NCBI GenBank assembly: GCA_029933125.1
Contig: JAOZOU010000006.1
Span: 62,001-126,000, forward strand
Length of the DNA stretch: 64,000 nucleotides
Reading direction: 5' to 3'
DNA from: a bacterium
GTDB lineage: Bacteria; Arandabacterota; Arandabacteria; Arandabacterales; Arandabacteraceae
The translations under genes were made by a program, and so were the position numbers. A model generated the notes under the pieces. That model had not been told where the DNA came from, made no database searches, and saw only the letters and a list, made by a program, of their open reading frames with translations. The first letter of the stretch is position 1; each line of letters begins with the position of its first letter. Positions 19,081-27,455 of this stretch are shown one piece after another.

Positions 19081-19595
19081 GACTGCCTCCATGCTTTCCA
19101 CTTATAGATTTCCCGTTTTCTCAGGCTGGGTTCCAGGTTTTGTGCGCCTCCGGAAGTGCTCGCAGCACATAGGCCTCTCCTCACGGGTGGTCATCTGCAT
19201 TTGAGTGTAAATCTGTGGACCTAGTGTGTCAAGGCCGATCAAGGTCAGGCTGTAACGCTAAGCAATCCAGAGATTGGGCGTGGGCATATAGCAGGATAGT
19301 GACATCGGCAAGATGGCAGAGTGCGCATCTGGTGTCTTGGCGAGCACCTGCTAAGTCGAAGATGGTGAAAAACGGTGGCTCCGTGCCTGGGTGTAAGGAG
19401 AAAGAGGAAAATGGCTCGAGCACGGAATTGGTGTGCCCTTCCTCCTGCGGGAAAGCATCCTTGAGGTGAGAGAAACTGCCCCACGACCAGCAAAGCTTGG
19501 CCCTTTGTATTGTTTCCTTTTATGTGGGAAACATTTATTTCATTCTTGACAAAACGCATACGGATCTATCTATTCTTAATAGGGGGTTTTGAAAT
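19081..19595. other. Divergent intergenic region of about 515 bases
   Basis: This separates the minus-strand DUF3857 gene from the plus-strand DUF2089 pair, so it must hold two promoters. Only the plus-strand promoter near 19546 could be picked out. I see no RNA gene signature (no tRNA T-loop, no SRP or RNase P core) and no convincing small ORF in the middle 300 bases. Confidence 0.4.
19546..19576 (+). promoter_or_regulatory. Candidate sigma-70 promoter of the DUF2089 pair
   Basis: A perfect -35 TTGACA (19546-19551) is followed by an AT-rich -10 region (TATCTATTCT). The best hexamers, TATCTA and TATTCT, are spaced 15 and 19 bases away, so the exact -10 is uncertain. AGGGGG about nine bases before the ATG at 19596 is the ribosome binding site. 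Confidence 0.55.
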
Positions 19596-19979
19596 ATGAA
19601 GAATTCAAGACAAGTTGGAGTCTGTCCTGTTTGTGGAGACAGGCTCATGATAAGCGAGCTTAGGTGTCCCTCATGCAGGGCGAAGGTTGTTGCAGAGTTG
19701 CCCACGTGTGAGTTCTGCAATCTTGAGCCGGAGCTTCTCACATTGCTCAAATCATTCTTGAGAGCAAGGGGTAACTTCAAGGAAGTGGAGAAGGAGCTTG
19801 GCATTTCATATCCCACTATAAGAAGAAGGCTTGATGAGCTCCTTTCAGCCCTCGGCTTGGAATCCCATAGGCAACTCTCAAAGGAAGAGCGTCTCGAGAT
19901 ACTTGAGCGCCTCGAGAAGGGAGAGATAACCACTGAAGAAGCCCTGCGTCTATTGGGTGAAGGTGCAAGGGGGGTATAG
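19596..19979 (+). CDS. DUF2089 family protein (zinc ribbon plus helix-turn-helix)
   Basis: The 127-aa protein starts with two CxxC pairs (CPVCGDRL and CPSCRAKV) that form a zinc ribbon. A further CEFC pair and a helix-turn-helix-like segment follow (FKEVEKELGISYPTIRRRLDEL). This matches DUF2089, a family of likely transcription regulators. The C-terminal ~35 residues (RLEILERLEKGEITTEEALRLL) form a SHOCT-like hairpin also present at the start of the next protein (KMLEEGKINAEDAMKLL), so the two proteins may pair through it. The two genes are three bases apart and surely one operon. Confidence 0.88.
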   Translation: MKNSRQVGVCPVCGDRLMISELRCPSCRAKVVAELPTCEFCNLEPELLTLLKSFLRARGNFKEVEKELGISYPTIRRRLDELLSALGLESHRQLSKEERLEILERLEKGEITTEEALRLLGEGARGV

Positions 19980-19982
19980 AAG

Positions 19983-20339
19983 ATGGATGAGGAGAAGATG
20001 AAGATACTCAAGATGCTCGAGGAAGGTAAAATAAATGCTGAGGATGCGATGAAGCTCCTTGCAGCTCTTGAGCAAGGGGGAGAGGAGCCGAGGAAGGGTA
20101 AGAAACTTCGCATAAGGGTGACGGACAGACAGACAAGTAAACCTGAGGTTAACCTCACCATTCCCTTGGGACTCGCCAAGGTTGTAGCTAAGCTTATTCC
20201 TCCGAAGACTAAGGCTAAGCTTCTTCGGGAGGAGGGACTCGACGTCAATACGCTAATCTCTCAGCTTACTTCAGAAAATATTGGCAAGGTGATCGATGTT
20301 GAAAGCGAAGACAAACATGTCGAGATTTCCATCGAGTAG
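19983..20339 (+). CDS. SHOCT-like domain protein
   Basis: The 118-aa protein has no signal peptide. The N-terminal 35 residues form a short helical hairpin of the SHOCT-like type (ILKMLEEGKINAEDAMKLLA). A basic beta-rich part follows (GKKLRIRVTDRQTSKPEVNL), then a helix-rich C-terminus. Proteins of this type are often encoded next to DUF2089 regulators. The shared N-terminal hairpin suggests a regulator/co-regulator or sensor pair, but the function is not known. Confidence 0.75.
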   Translation: MDEEKMKILKMLEEGKINAEDAMKLLAALEQGGEEPRKGKKLRIRVTDRQTSKPEVNLTIPLGLAKVVAKLIPPKTKAKLLREEGLDVNTLISQLTSENIGKVIDVESEDKHVEISIE

Positions 20340-20931
20340 GTGATGGCTTTAGGGAGCCCGTGAACCCGTCGAACACAATTGACTTCTCTCTTGAATCTGG
20401 AATCAACTATTTCCGACCCAACAGCTTGACGCACTGCTATGACCACCGCGGTACTCCGTCGGGCTGGATAGCGTCTTCTTTGGTTTCCCGGGGTTGTGCA
20501 AAATGCTTCTGCTCATGGGCTACTGTTGGAAGGGTCGCTTTGGGACTTTCCCTAAGCCGTGGAGCAAAGATTTAGCCAGTCCTTGCTGCATTTCATAAGC
20601 ACCAAGTCTTTATTCCTTGTCCTCCAAAGTCAGACCACTTCCAAGGCTAAAGCCACAACCCGCTGTGCCATATTTCGGAGGGGAGCCACGCGCAAGGTTT
20701 TAGCCTTGAGAGAGTTTCAGGGTAATATGAAAAAGAGGTGTAGATCGGATGAATAAAGGCATGTATCGTGTATGCTTCAAGAGCTCCAGTAGGATGAAAG
20801 AAAAAGTTGACTTCTCTGGCTGCGGGTGGTGTAATTGTAGCGTGCGATAAGGCTCATGCTAACCCGGGCATCACACTGAAACCACTCACAGGTATTGTTC
20901 GCATCCGTATTGTCTTCTTGGGGTATGTCTT
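20340..20931. other. Intergenic region of about 590 bases with an imperfect inverted repeat
   Basis: I see no convincing gene. CAAGGCTAAAGCC (about 20642) and GGTTTTAGCCTTG (about 20696) form a 12/13-bp inverted repeat about 40 bases apart, which could fold into a stem-loop; its role is unknown. TTGACTTCTCT occurs twice (about 20379 and 20807). The second copy is part of a good promoter. Confidence 0.4.
20807..20835 (+). promoter_or_regulatory. Candidate sigma-70 promoter of the kinase gene
   Basis: TTGACT (20807-20812) and TGTAAT (20830-20835) are separated by exactly 17 bases and lie about 100 bases upstream of the kinase start codon. Confidence 0.5.
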
Positions 20932-23910
20932 GTGATTACTGATGGGCATGATGGAATACCCGATGAAACTATGTCCTTCAAGCCACTTGCCCCTGGCGCG
21001 CTAATTTCCCACTACAGGATCATTAACAAAATTGGTGAGGGAGGGATGGGGGTGGTGTATAAAGCTGAAGATATAAGGCTTGGTCGCATTGTAGCCCTTA
21101 AGTTCCTGCCGCTCCGCCAGATCACCGATCCCCAGGCTAAGGCACGTTTCCAACATGAAGCCCGAGCAGCCTCAGCCCTCAATCACCCTAACATAACTAC
21201 TATACACGAGATCGATGAAGCTCACGGACGCTGTTTCATAGCAATGGAATTCGTGGAGGGTTGCTCTATCAGGGATCTTATCAAGCGGGGATCGCTCTCA
21301 CTTGATGAAATCGTGGACATAGCGCTTCAGATAGCCGAGGGGCTGGATGCAGCCCATAAGGGGGGCGTGGTCCACCGTGACATAAAGCCCGACAACGTCC
21401 TCATAAGCAGGGATGGCATTGCCAAGATAATGGATTTTGGACTGGCAAAACTCAGGGGAAGTACCCGGCTTAGCAGCAGTGGAACGACACTTGGCACACT
21501 TCACTATATGTCACCCGAGCAGGTGCAGGGGAAGCAAATCGACAGGAGGAGTGATATCTTCTCCTTTGGGGTCATGCTCTATGAGATGATAACCGGCAAT
21601 CTGCCCTTCACAGGCGAAGACACTGCTGGTGTTATGAACTCGATTCTAAATGCTTCTCCAGAACCACTGGCAAGATACAAGGCGGATATCCCTGAGGGCT
21701 TTCAGAGGATTCTCGATAAGATGCTGTCGAAGGACAGAGAGGAGCGTTACCAGCATGCAGATGAGGTGGCTGCTGATCTTAAGCGCGAGCGGCATAGCTC
21801 TCGATATACTCAATCACATGCTCCGACGCAGACCCTCACGCCTCCCAGATCGAGGAGACGAATGTTTCGCCTGGCAGCTATCGTTGGCTTTTCGGTTGTC
21901 GCAGTGGTGCTCTATGTCATACTCCAACCATTCCGCATCGCGATGGGTCCCGATCGTGCCGCGATTGCACAGGAGAAGTCGCTTGCAGTGATGTATTTTG
22001 AAAATATGGTTGATCCTGAGGACACGGACCGCACGGCCGAGATGATAACAGCTCTTGTCATAACTGACCTTTCCGACTCCAAGCATATGCATGTCCTGAG
22101 TCGCCAGCGGCTCTATGACATCCTCGCTCGCCTCGGTAAGGCGGACCAAAAGATAATCGACAGATCCGTGGCATCCCGGGTTGCAAGAGAGGCGGGTGTA
22201 AAATGGATCCTGACAGGGAGCGTACTTCGGATTGAGCCCCATATTGTCGTGGTCTCGGAGATCTCGCGGGCTGAGACCGGTGAAATCCTGGCAAGCCAAC
22301 GTGTCACAGGCCAAGTCGATGAAGATCTTTTTGCCGTGGTAGACAGACTTACAAGTGAGATACGCAAGGACATGTCACTTCCCAAGGAAGCAAGGGAGGG
22401 GGATAGACCAGTAGCCGATGTTACTACCCATTCGGAGGCAGCGTACAGATACTACCTCGAAGGTGTCACTCTTTACGATCAGTTTTACTGGAATGAGGCT
22501 GAGGCAGCTTTCCGCAAGGCTGTGGAGCTTGATTCTACTTTTGCCATGGCACTGTACTCCCTGTCTACGCTTAGCAGAGGGGAAGAAAGGCGACGTTTCG
22601 CTGATAAGGCACTTAGGTATTCCGAAAATGCCAGTGACCTCGAACGCAGTTACATAGAAGCTTATGGTGCATTTGTAGATGGGGACTACGATGAGTGCAT
22701 TCGCAGGTTAGAGTGTACAGCCGATCGCTGGCCCGATGATAAGATGACCCACTTCACAATGGCTTTGATTTACACCAGGTTTCTTGGAGACTATGAACGA
22801 GCAATCCACCAGTGTAAACTGACGCTTGAGATAGATCCCCTCTTCAAGCGGGCATATAACCAGATGGCTTATGCATATGAAAGGCTTGGGGAGGGAGATA
22901 GCTCTCTTCTGGCGATCAACAAATACATCTCGCTTGCGCCTGATGAGGCCAATCCCTATGACACCCGTGGTGATCTCTATGCCTATGCTGGCAAACTGGA
23001 TAGAGCCATTGATTCCTACAGGAAAGCGAACAATCTTAAGCCCGGTTTCTCAACCCTGAAGACTGGGAATATGTATCTATTCCAACGCAGGTATGCAGAG
23101 GCGGAGAGTTGCTACAAGCTCGTCGCCTCGGGAAGTGACAAGTGGAACCGCTCAGAGGCGCGCTTGCTCCTGGCAATCGTACCTTTATATCAGGGTAAGT
23201 TCAACGAAGCTCTCAAGGTACTTGATCAGGGAATAGCTGCAGACGAGATGGATCAGACGCTAGGACGCTACTATGCTGAAAAGTATCGGCTTACTGCCAA
23301 GATTTATCTGGAACTTGGAGATTATGATCGAGCAGTCGAAGAGGCACTACGTTCGAGGGATGTTTTCCTCAAAGCCTATCCTGAGAATATGCTCCTTGCA
23401 TTGCACTTCTATGTCCATATGCTTGCGCGTGTTGGCAGGATAAATGAAGCGGAGGAAGCTATAAAGCAGATGGAGACCCAAATCGATAGCGACATACTGA
23501 GCAAATCAGAAGCCTATTGGGCTGTCAAAGGCAGTATAGCCAGTGCTAAGGGCAGGCTCGGCGAAGCCATAAAGCTTTTTGAGAAGTCATTGGCCTCAGC
23601 TCCCGATCCAGTATTCTATGTAAGGGCGAGGCTAGGGGAGGCATATCTGGAGGCAGGAAGACTTGAGCAGGCAGTGACGGTTATGAGTGAGGCGCTCTCG
23701 AGGTATGATCGACTAAGAGTGGGAACACCAGTATGGTCAGTCAAGGCGCATTATCTTCTTGGGCAGGCATATGAGCGATCTGGTTGGACGGATAAGGCGA
23801 TCGAGGAATATGAGGAGTTCTTGGAGATTTGGAAGAATGCTGATCCTGGGATTCCTGAGGTCGAGAATGCTCGCCAGCGCCTTGCAAGTCTGAGAAGCGA
23901 ATCTTCATGA
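20932..23910 (+). CDS. Transmembrane Ser/Thr protein kinase with FlgO-like and TPR sensor domains
   Basis: The 992-aa protein has a complete Hanks-type kinase at about residues 26-285: glycine loop (IGEGGMGVVYKAE), Lys in VALKFL, HRDIKPDNVL, DFGLAKL and MSPEQ. A single transmembrane helix follows near 312-332. The extracytoplasmic part starts with a FlgO/TolB-N-like domain (KSLAVMYFENM, VLSRQRLYDIL, KWILTGSVLR), followed by about twelve TPR units to the C-terminus. This is a receptor-like kinase: TPR and FlgO-like parts in the periplasm, kinase in the cytoplasm. The start is uncertain: GTG at 20932 or ATG at 20971, neither with a strong ribosome site. No phosphatase partner is adjacent. Confidence 0.92.
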   Translation: MITDGHDGIPDETMSFKPLAPGALISHYRIINKIGEGGMGVVYKAEDIRLGRIVALKFLPLRQITDPQAKARFQHEARAASALNHPNITTIHEIDEAHGRCFIAMEFVEGCSIRDLIKRGSLSLDEIVDIALQIAEGLDAAHKGGVVHRDIKPDNVLISRDGIAKIMDFGLAKLRGSTRLSSSGTTLGTLHYMSPEQVQGKQIDRRSDIFSFGVMLYEMITGNLPFTGEDTAGVMNSILNASPEPLARYKADIPEGFQRILDKMLSKDREERYQHADEVAADLKRERHSSRYTQSHAPTQTLTPPRSRRRMFRLAAIVGFSVVAVVLYVILQPFRIAMGPDRAAIAQEKSLAVMYFENMVDPEDTDRTAEMITALVITDLSDSKHMHVLSRQRLYDILARLGKADQKIIDRSVASRVAREAGVKWILTGSVLRIEPHIVVVSEISRAETGEILASQRVTGQVDEDLFAVVDRLTSEIRKDMSLPKEAREGDRPVADVTTHSEAAYRYYLEGVTLYDQFYWNEAEAAFRKAVELDSTFAMALYSLSTLSRGEERRRFADKALRYSENASDLERSYIEAYGAFVDGDYDECIRRLECTADRWPDDKMTHFTMALIYTRFLGDYERAIHQCKLTLEIDPLFKRAYNQMAYAYERLGEGDSSLLAINKYISLAPDEANPYDTRGDLYAYAGKLDRAIDSYRKANNLKPGFSTLKTGNMYLFQRRYAEAESCYKLVASGSDKWNRSEARLLLAIVPLYQGKFNEALKVLDQGIAADEMDQTLGRYYAEKYRLTAKIYLELGDYDRAVEEALRSRDVFLKAYPENMLLALHFYVHMLARVGRINEAEEAIKQMETQIDSDILSKSEAYWAVKGSIASAKGRLGEAIKLFEKSLASAPDPVFYVRARLGEAYLEAGRLEQAVTVMSEALSRYDRLRVGTPVWSVKAHYLLGQAYERSGWTDKAIEEYEEFLEIWKNADPGIPEVENARQRLASLRSESS

Positions 23911-23986
23911 GCTCTGCGTCGAGGGGAAATGATTACTTGCTTCTTTGCACAAAGTTACACAGCAATTGAGCAAACTCAGAAGTGAA

Positions 23987-24029
23987 ACCGTCTCGTCAGA
24001 GAAGGATGGATAAAGGGATGTCAGACGGT
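23987..24029. terminator. Inverted repeat between convergent genes, possible terminator
   Basis: ACCGTCT and AGACGGT form a perfect 7-bp inverted repeat about 29 bases apart, between the convergent kinase and diadenylate cyclase genes. The loop is long and there is no T-run, so this is weak. Confidence 0.25.
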
Positions 24030-24042
24030 CAGCGTGATGAAG

Positions 24043-24987
24043 CTACCCTGATTCTGCCCCGCCTGTTGGTACAGCAGATGTGCGGCGGCGTTTCTCAATT
24101 TCCATGAAGACCTTGCCGCGGCTAAAGATTCGGACATCGCCAGTGGATTCACTTATTACAATTGCCAACGCATTGGTTAAAGCCGTAATCCCAGCTGCTG
24201 CTCGGTGGCGCGCTCCGAGTCCCTGAGGTAGATCCATCTCCTCAGCTGATGCCTTAAGATGGCGACCTGCAGCAAGGATCACGCCATCGTCGCTTATGAT
24301 GAAGGCACCATCGAGGGTTGCAAATTCCCTTATGGTTTCCTTGAGCTCAGGTGAGAGAATGTTGCGCTTCTCCTCAGGAACCCCCGCAAAGGGATTGATA
24401 ATCATCTGTGAAGAGAACTCGAGAACCTTTTCATGGTCGCCAAGAACGAAAATCGTGCCCACAGGTTTGCCTTCCTTCCCTTCCTCTGCCAGTTCCATTG
24501 CAATTGTGAGAAGGCGATCGAAAACATGGGGTGAGGGCATCTGCTTAGTGATATCGAGACCTTTTGAAGAGAAAATCTCAAACTCGCGGTTTACCTCCAC
24601 AACCCGGAGATTGTCGAGTATCCCGTAGGCTGTCGAGCCAGAAAGGCAAATCAGACGATCATCCGTTGTAATCAGTCCATTGGAGAGAGCAAGCATTATG
24701 GCGACCTTTATCTGGCTCATTCGCGAAAGCTCCATATAAGGCACCCTGATAACGCACTTTTTTGCCCCTTCCATCTTGCTAAGCTCATCTATCACTTCCT
24801 CATTGCGCGCTGCCAGGATACAATTCCCTTTCCTCACAAGGGCTTCAAGGTTCTCTCTTGACTTTATTACGTCAACATAAACGAGAACTGAGGTGGCACC
24901 AATTTCCTCCGCAATACTCCTTGCATGATTTATCATGGCAGCATTTATCTTTTCCATCGACTCAGCCGATCTGGGCATCTCTTCCAT
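24043..24987 (-). CDS. Diadenylate cyclase, DacZ-like (c-di-AMP synthase)
   Basis: The 314-aa soluble protein has two parts. Residues about 15-140 resemble the pyruvate-kinase C-terminal domain (IGATSVLVYVDV, then KVAIMLALSNGLITTDDRL and CLSG). Residues about 150-300 are a DAC domain with both signatures: LDGAFIISDDGVILAAGRHL and GLGARHRAAAGIT, corresponding to the DGA and RHR motifs of active cyclases. This PK_C-DAC layout is the archaeal DacZ type, not the bacterial CdaA, DisA or CdaS types. Expected reaction: two ATP to c-di-AMP. No phosphodiesterase is adjacent. It lies about 70 bases downstream of the metal-uptake operon in the same direction and could share its transcript. Confidence 0.9.
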   Translation of the reverse strand: MEEMPRSAESMEKINAAMINHARSIAEEIGATSVLVYVDVIKSRENLEALVRKGNCILAARNEEVIDELSKMEGAKKCVIRVPYMELSRMSQIKVAIMLALSNGLITTDDRLICLSGSTAYGILDNLRVVEVNREFEIFSSKGLDITKQMPSPHVFDRLLTIAMELAEEGKEGKPVGTIFVLGDHEKVLEFSSQMIINPFAGVPEEKRNILSPELKETIREFATLDGAFIISDDGVILAAGRHLKASAEEMDLPQGLGARHRAAAGITALTNALAIVISESTGDVRIFSRGKVFMEIEKRRRTSAVPTGGAESG

Positions 24988-25058
24988 TAGTCGACCTCTG
25001 CAAGGAAATGGCTACTGCCTATTTTTAACCCAAACCTATTGTGTGTCCAGTTGATTTT

Positions 25059-25874
25059 TCACTGATGCATATCTCTTCTTTTCGGTGAGAGAATGTTGCA
25101 TACAATGAGAATCAGGCCGGATGTAAGAATGATAACGGCCCCTGTCGGGAGATCGAAAACGTAGGATAGCCAAAGTCCCACGAGACATGATGTGACTCCA
25201 AAGAGGGCCGACAGCAAGAGCATACGAACAAGGCTGTAGGTTAACTGGTAGGCAGCAAGAGGAGGATTTATTATGAGGCTAAAGATGAGTAAGCCACCGA
25301 TTGTTTTGAGATTGAGGGTTATGGTTGCACCGGCTATGAGGAGCGTTGAATAGAAGAGAACCTTGTCAGGTATACCACTCACACGTGCGATTATACGGTT
25401 GAAAATTATAGCCCTCAGCTGACGGTAGAAAAGGGCTGTGAAAATAAGAACCACACCTGTCGCAATAGCAAGGAGCAACAAATCATTTGGGGCTAGGGTA
25501 AGGATATTTCCCCAAAGGAGATTGAGAGCTTCAGTCTTAGGACCTTTCATCAGTCCAATTCCGAGGAAAGCAACTCCAACAAGCATTGAGAAAACCATTC
25601 CCATCGAGAGATTGACATCGAGCTTAACCCTGTCACTTAAGGGTCCAATAACCGCGGCCGCAACGATCGCAGCTGCGAGGGCAAGCATAAGTGGGTTCAA
25701 GCCCACAAGCAAAGCAACTATTGCTCCAGCGAAGGCAGCATGTGACATAGCCACTCCAATGAATGGAATGCGTAGCATGACAACCCAGACCCCAATTATT
25801 CCGCATCCCAAGCCACCGAGAATTGCGGCTACTAGGGCATGCTGCATAAACTCATAAGAAAACATAGGTCCCAC
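25059..25874 (-). CDS. Metal ABC transporter permease (ZnuB/MntB family)
   Basis: The 271-aa protein has about eight transmembrane helices. Family landmarks include MQHALVAAILGGLGCGIIGVW at the N-terminus, GVAMSHAAFAGA, and the C-terminal ILIVCNIL segment. It is the membrane channel of a cluster-A metal importer and the last gene of the operon, four bases after the ATPase. The NikR gene and operator upstream suggest nickel or a related metal instead of zinc (inference). Confidence 0.92.
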   Translation of the reverse strand: MGPMFSYEFMQHALVAAILGGLGCGIIGVWVVMLRIPFIGVAMSHAAFAGAIVALLVGLNPLMLALAAAIVAAAVIGPLSDRVKLDVNLSMGMVFSMLVGVAFLGIGLMKGPKTEALNLLWGNILTLAPNDLLLLAIATGVVLIFTALFYRQLRAIIFNRIIARVSGIPDKVLFYSTLLIAGATITLNLKTIGGLLIFSLIINPPLAAYQLTYSLVRMLLLSALFGVTSCLVGLWLSYVFDLPTGAVIILTSGLILIVCNILSPKRRDMHQ

Positions 25875-25878
25875 AACC

Positions 25879-26652
25879 TCACCTCAGATGGTCTGGCTCA
25901 GGTGTTGCTCCCGATTCCGTCGGGCTTCTGTATGTGTATGAGGAGGGTTTGATTTCCCCAACGATTCTTCCTTTCTCCATCCTGAGCATGGTTGAACAGG
26001 ACTGTGGGATTTTCTCTATGAGGTGGGTCACAAGCAAGATCGTCACACGTTGTGATTCGTATATCCTGTCTATGGCTTTGCAGATATCCTCCTGAGCTTG
26101 AGGGTCAAGATTACTCAGGGGCTCGTCCAGAAGCATTATGCTTGCATCCTGAGCAAGCGCTCTTGCGAGAGCAACTCTCTGTTTCTGACCAGCCGAGAGC
26201 AAACCGAAGGGTTTCCTTCTGAGATCCACTATTCCGGTAACTTCCATCGCCCGCTCAATTACTCTTATGTCATCAGGTGACTTACGAGCGAACCAGGCTT
26301 TACCGAACCGTCCAATCTCAACCACCTCCTCAACACTTATGGGCATTCTTGGATCGATGTTTACATCCTGCGGCAGAAAGGCAAGGCGGCGCTGAAGTAA
26401 TGTTGTCTTACCCTCAAGGGATTTCCCAAGGATTTGCACTTTTCCTCGTGTTGGCCTGATCAGGCCGCATATCAACTTGAGAAGGGTTGTCTTGCCAGCT
26501 CCGTTGTGTCCAATGATGGTGACGCATTCAGGTATGTCAACTTTGAGGGTAATGTCTTTGAGTATGGGGCTTCCCCTGTGAACAAGGCTCACATCCTCAA
26601 GCAGTATCGCTGGCTTTCTCTTTTGCTGGTTTGAGTTTGCTCTCAAGTTCAT
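25879..26652 (-). CDS. Metal ABC transporter ATP-binding protein (ZnuC-like)
   Basis: The ATPase has Walker A (GHNGAGKTT), signature LLSAGQKQRVALARAL, Walker B (IMLLDEPLSNLDP) and H-loop LVTHLIEKIP. The track ORF starts at 26691, inside the binding-protein gene. I prefer the ATG at 26652, which has AAGGA eight bases upstream. Either way it overlaps the end of the binding-protein gene by over 50 bases in another frame, an unusually long overlap that implies translational coupling. Confidence 0.9.
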   Translation of the reverse strand: MNLRANSNQQKRKPAILLEDVSLVHRGSPILKDITLKVDIPECVTIIGHNGAGKTTLLKLICGLIRPTRGKVQILGKSLEGKTTLLQRRLAFLPQDVNIDPRMPISVEEVVEIGRFGKAWFARKSPDDIRVIERAMEVTGIVDLRRKPFGLLSAGQKQRVALARALAQDASIMLLDEPLSNLDPQAQEDICKAIDRIYESQRVTILLVTHLIEKIPQSCSTMLRMEKGRIVGEIKPSSYTYRSPTESGATPEPDHLR

Positions 26653-27451
26653 TGGCATTTTCCTTGAGTGTCTCGAGATATGATCCTTCAAGCGGGAAAT
26701 TGGAGATTACAGCATGCTCAGCCCCGAGTTCACGGGCAATCTCCTCGCCAACTCGCCTTCCGCTTTGGAGATTGTCAACTACGAGATGTACCTTCTGGTT
26801 TCTTCCAAGTGCGATGAGGTCAGCGAGCTTGCGTGGCGTAAGATCTTCCTGGCGTTCAAATGTGCCAACCACATCAAAGCCAAGCCAGGCGAGGAAGTCA
26901 GCCTGGAGTTTAGAACACAGTACCTTAGTTCCAGCATAACTTGTGAACCTTTCCGTGATCTCGAGGGCTACCTTTGCAACGCTGTCAGCATAGCAAGCTG
27001 CATTTGCTTCATAAAGGGTGCTTCCATCGGGATCCATAGATACAAGGATTTCTTTTATACGCTCAACTGCCTTGATGTGAACGTCAGGAATAAGCCAGTT
27101 GCCTTGAATCCCAACCAATTTTGGTTCCGCAATATCAGTCTTTGATCGTATGAGGACCTTTACCCAATTTTCCCAGCCCTGATAGAGCATGGCGTCTGCT
27201 TGAGTGATTGTAGCCATCTGGCTGGGGCTAATATCAAAGTGCCCAGGGCACATTCCGCCAGGAACTATTGCTTCAACCTCTACTCGTGACCTACCCACTT
27301 GCTTGACGATTGCCTCAATCATCGTGGTTGACGCGGCAATCCTGATCCTATCACTGGTTTCCCTCTGGCAGCTCGCAGGCAATGTGACTAGAGTCAAGGC
27401 AATTAGCGCGGCTCCAAAGCGCAGGTGTCTGCTCAGGATCTCAATTTTCAT
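26597..27451 (-). CDS. Cluster-A metal-binding lipoprotein (ZnuA-like, zinc site incomplete)
   Basis: The protein is about 284 aa. The start at 27451 has AAGGT six bases upstream and gives a lipoprotein signal (LVTLPASC). The ZnuA fold is recognisable (AASTTMIEAIVKQVGR, SPSQMATITQADAML, EDLTPRKLADL). Of the four usual zinc ligands, the first His is present (GGMCPGHFD) and the second may be the His in PDVHIKAV. The third, normally in a SHDAF motif, reads CSKLQADF with no His, and the final Asp region reads ISNFPL. A different metal preference is therefore likely. With NikR upstream, nickel is the leading candidate. Confidence 0.88.
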   Translation of the reverse strand: MKIEILSRHLRFGAALIALTLVTLPASCQRETSDRIRIAASTTMIEAIVKQVGRSRVEVEAIVPGGMCPGHFDISPSQMATITQADAMLYQGWENWVKVLIRSKTDIAEPKLVGIQGNWLIPDVHIKAVERIKEILVSMDPDGSTLYEANAACYADSVAKVALEITERFTSYAGTKVLCSKLQADFLAWLGFDVVGTFERQEDLTPRKLADLIALGRNQKVHLVVDNLQSGRRVGEEIARELGAEHAVISNFPLEGSYLETLKENANELESKLKPAKEKASDTA

Positions 27452-27455
27452 GTGA

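Noticed and set aside
19535-20248. 237-aa minus-strand ORF
   Set aside because: Ser/Leu-rich shadow lying antisense to the DUF2089 and SHOCT-like genes, which have clear family motifs and ribosome sites.
21814-22314. 166-aa minus-strand ORF
   Set aside because: Antisense to the kinase gene; no motif.
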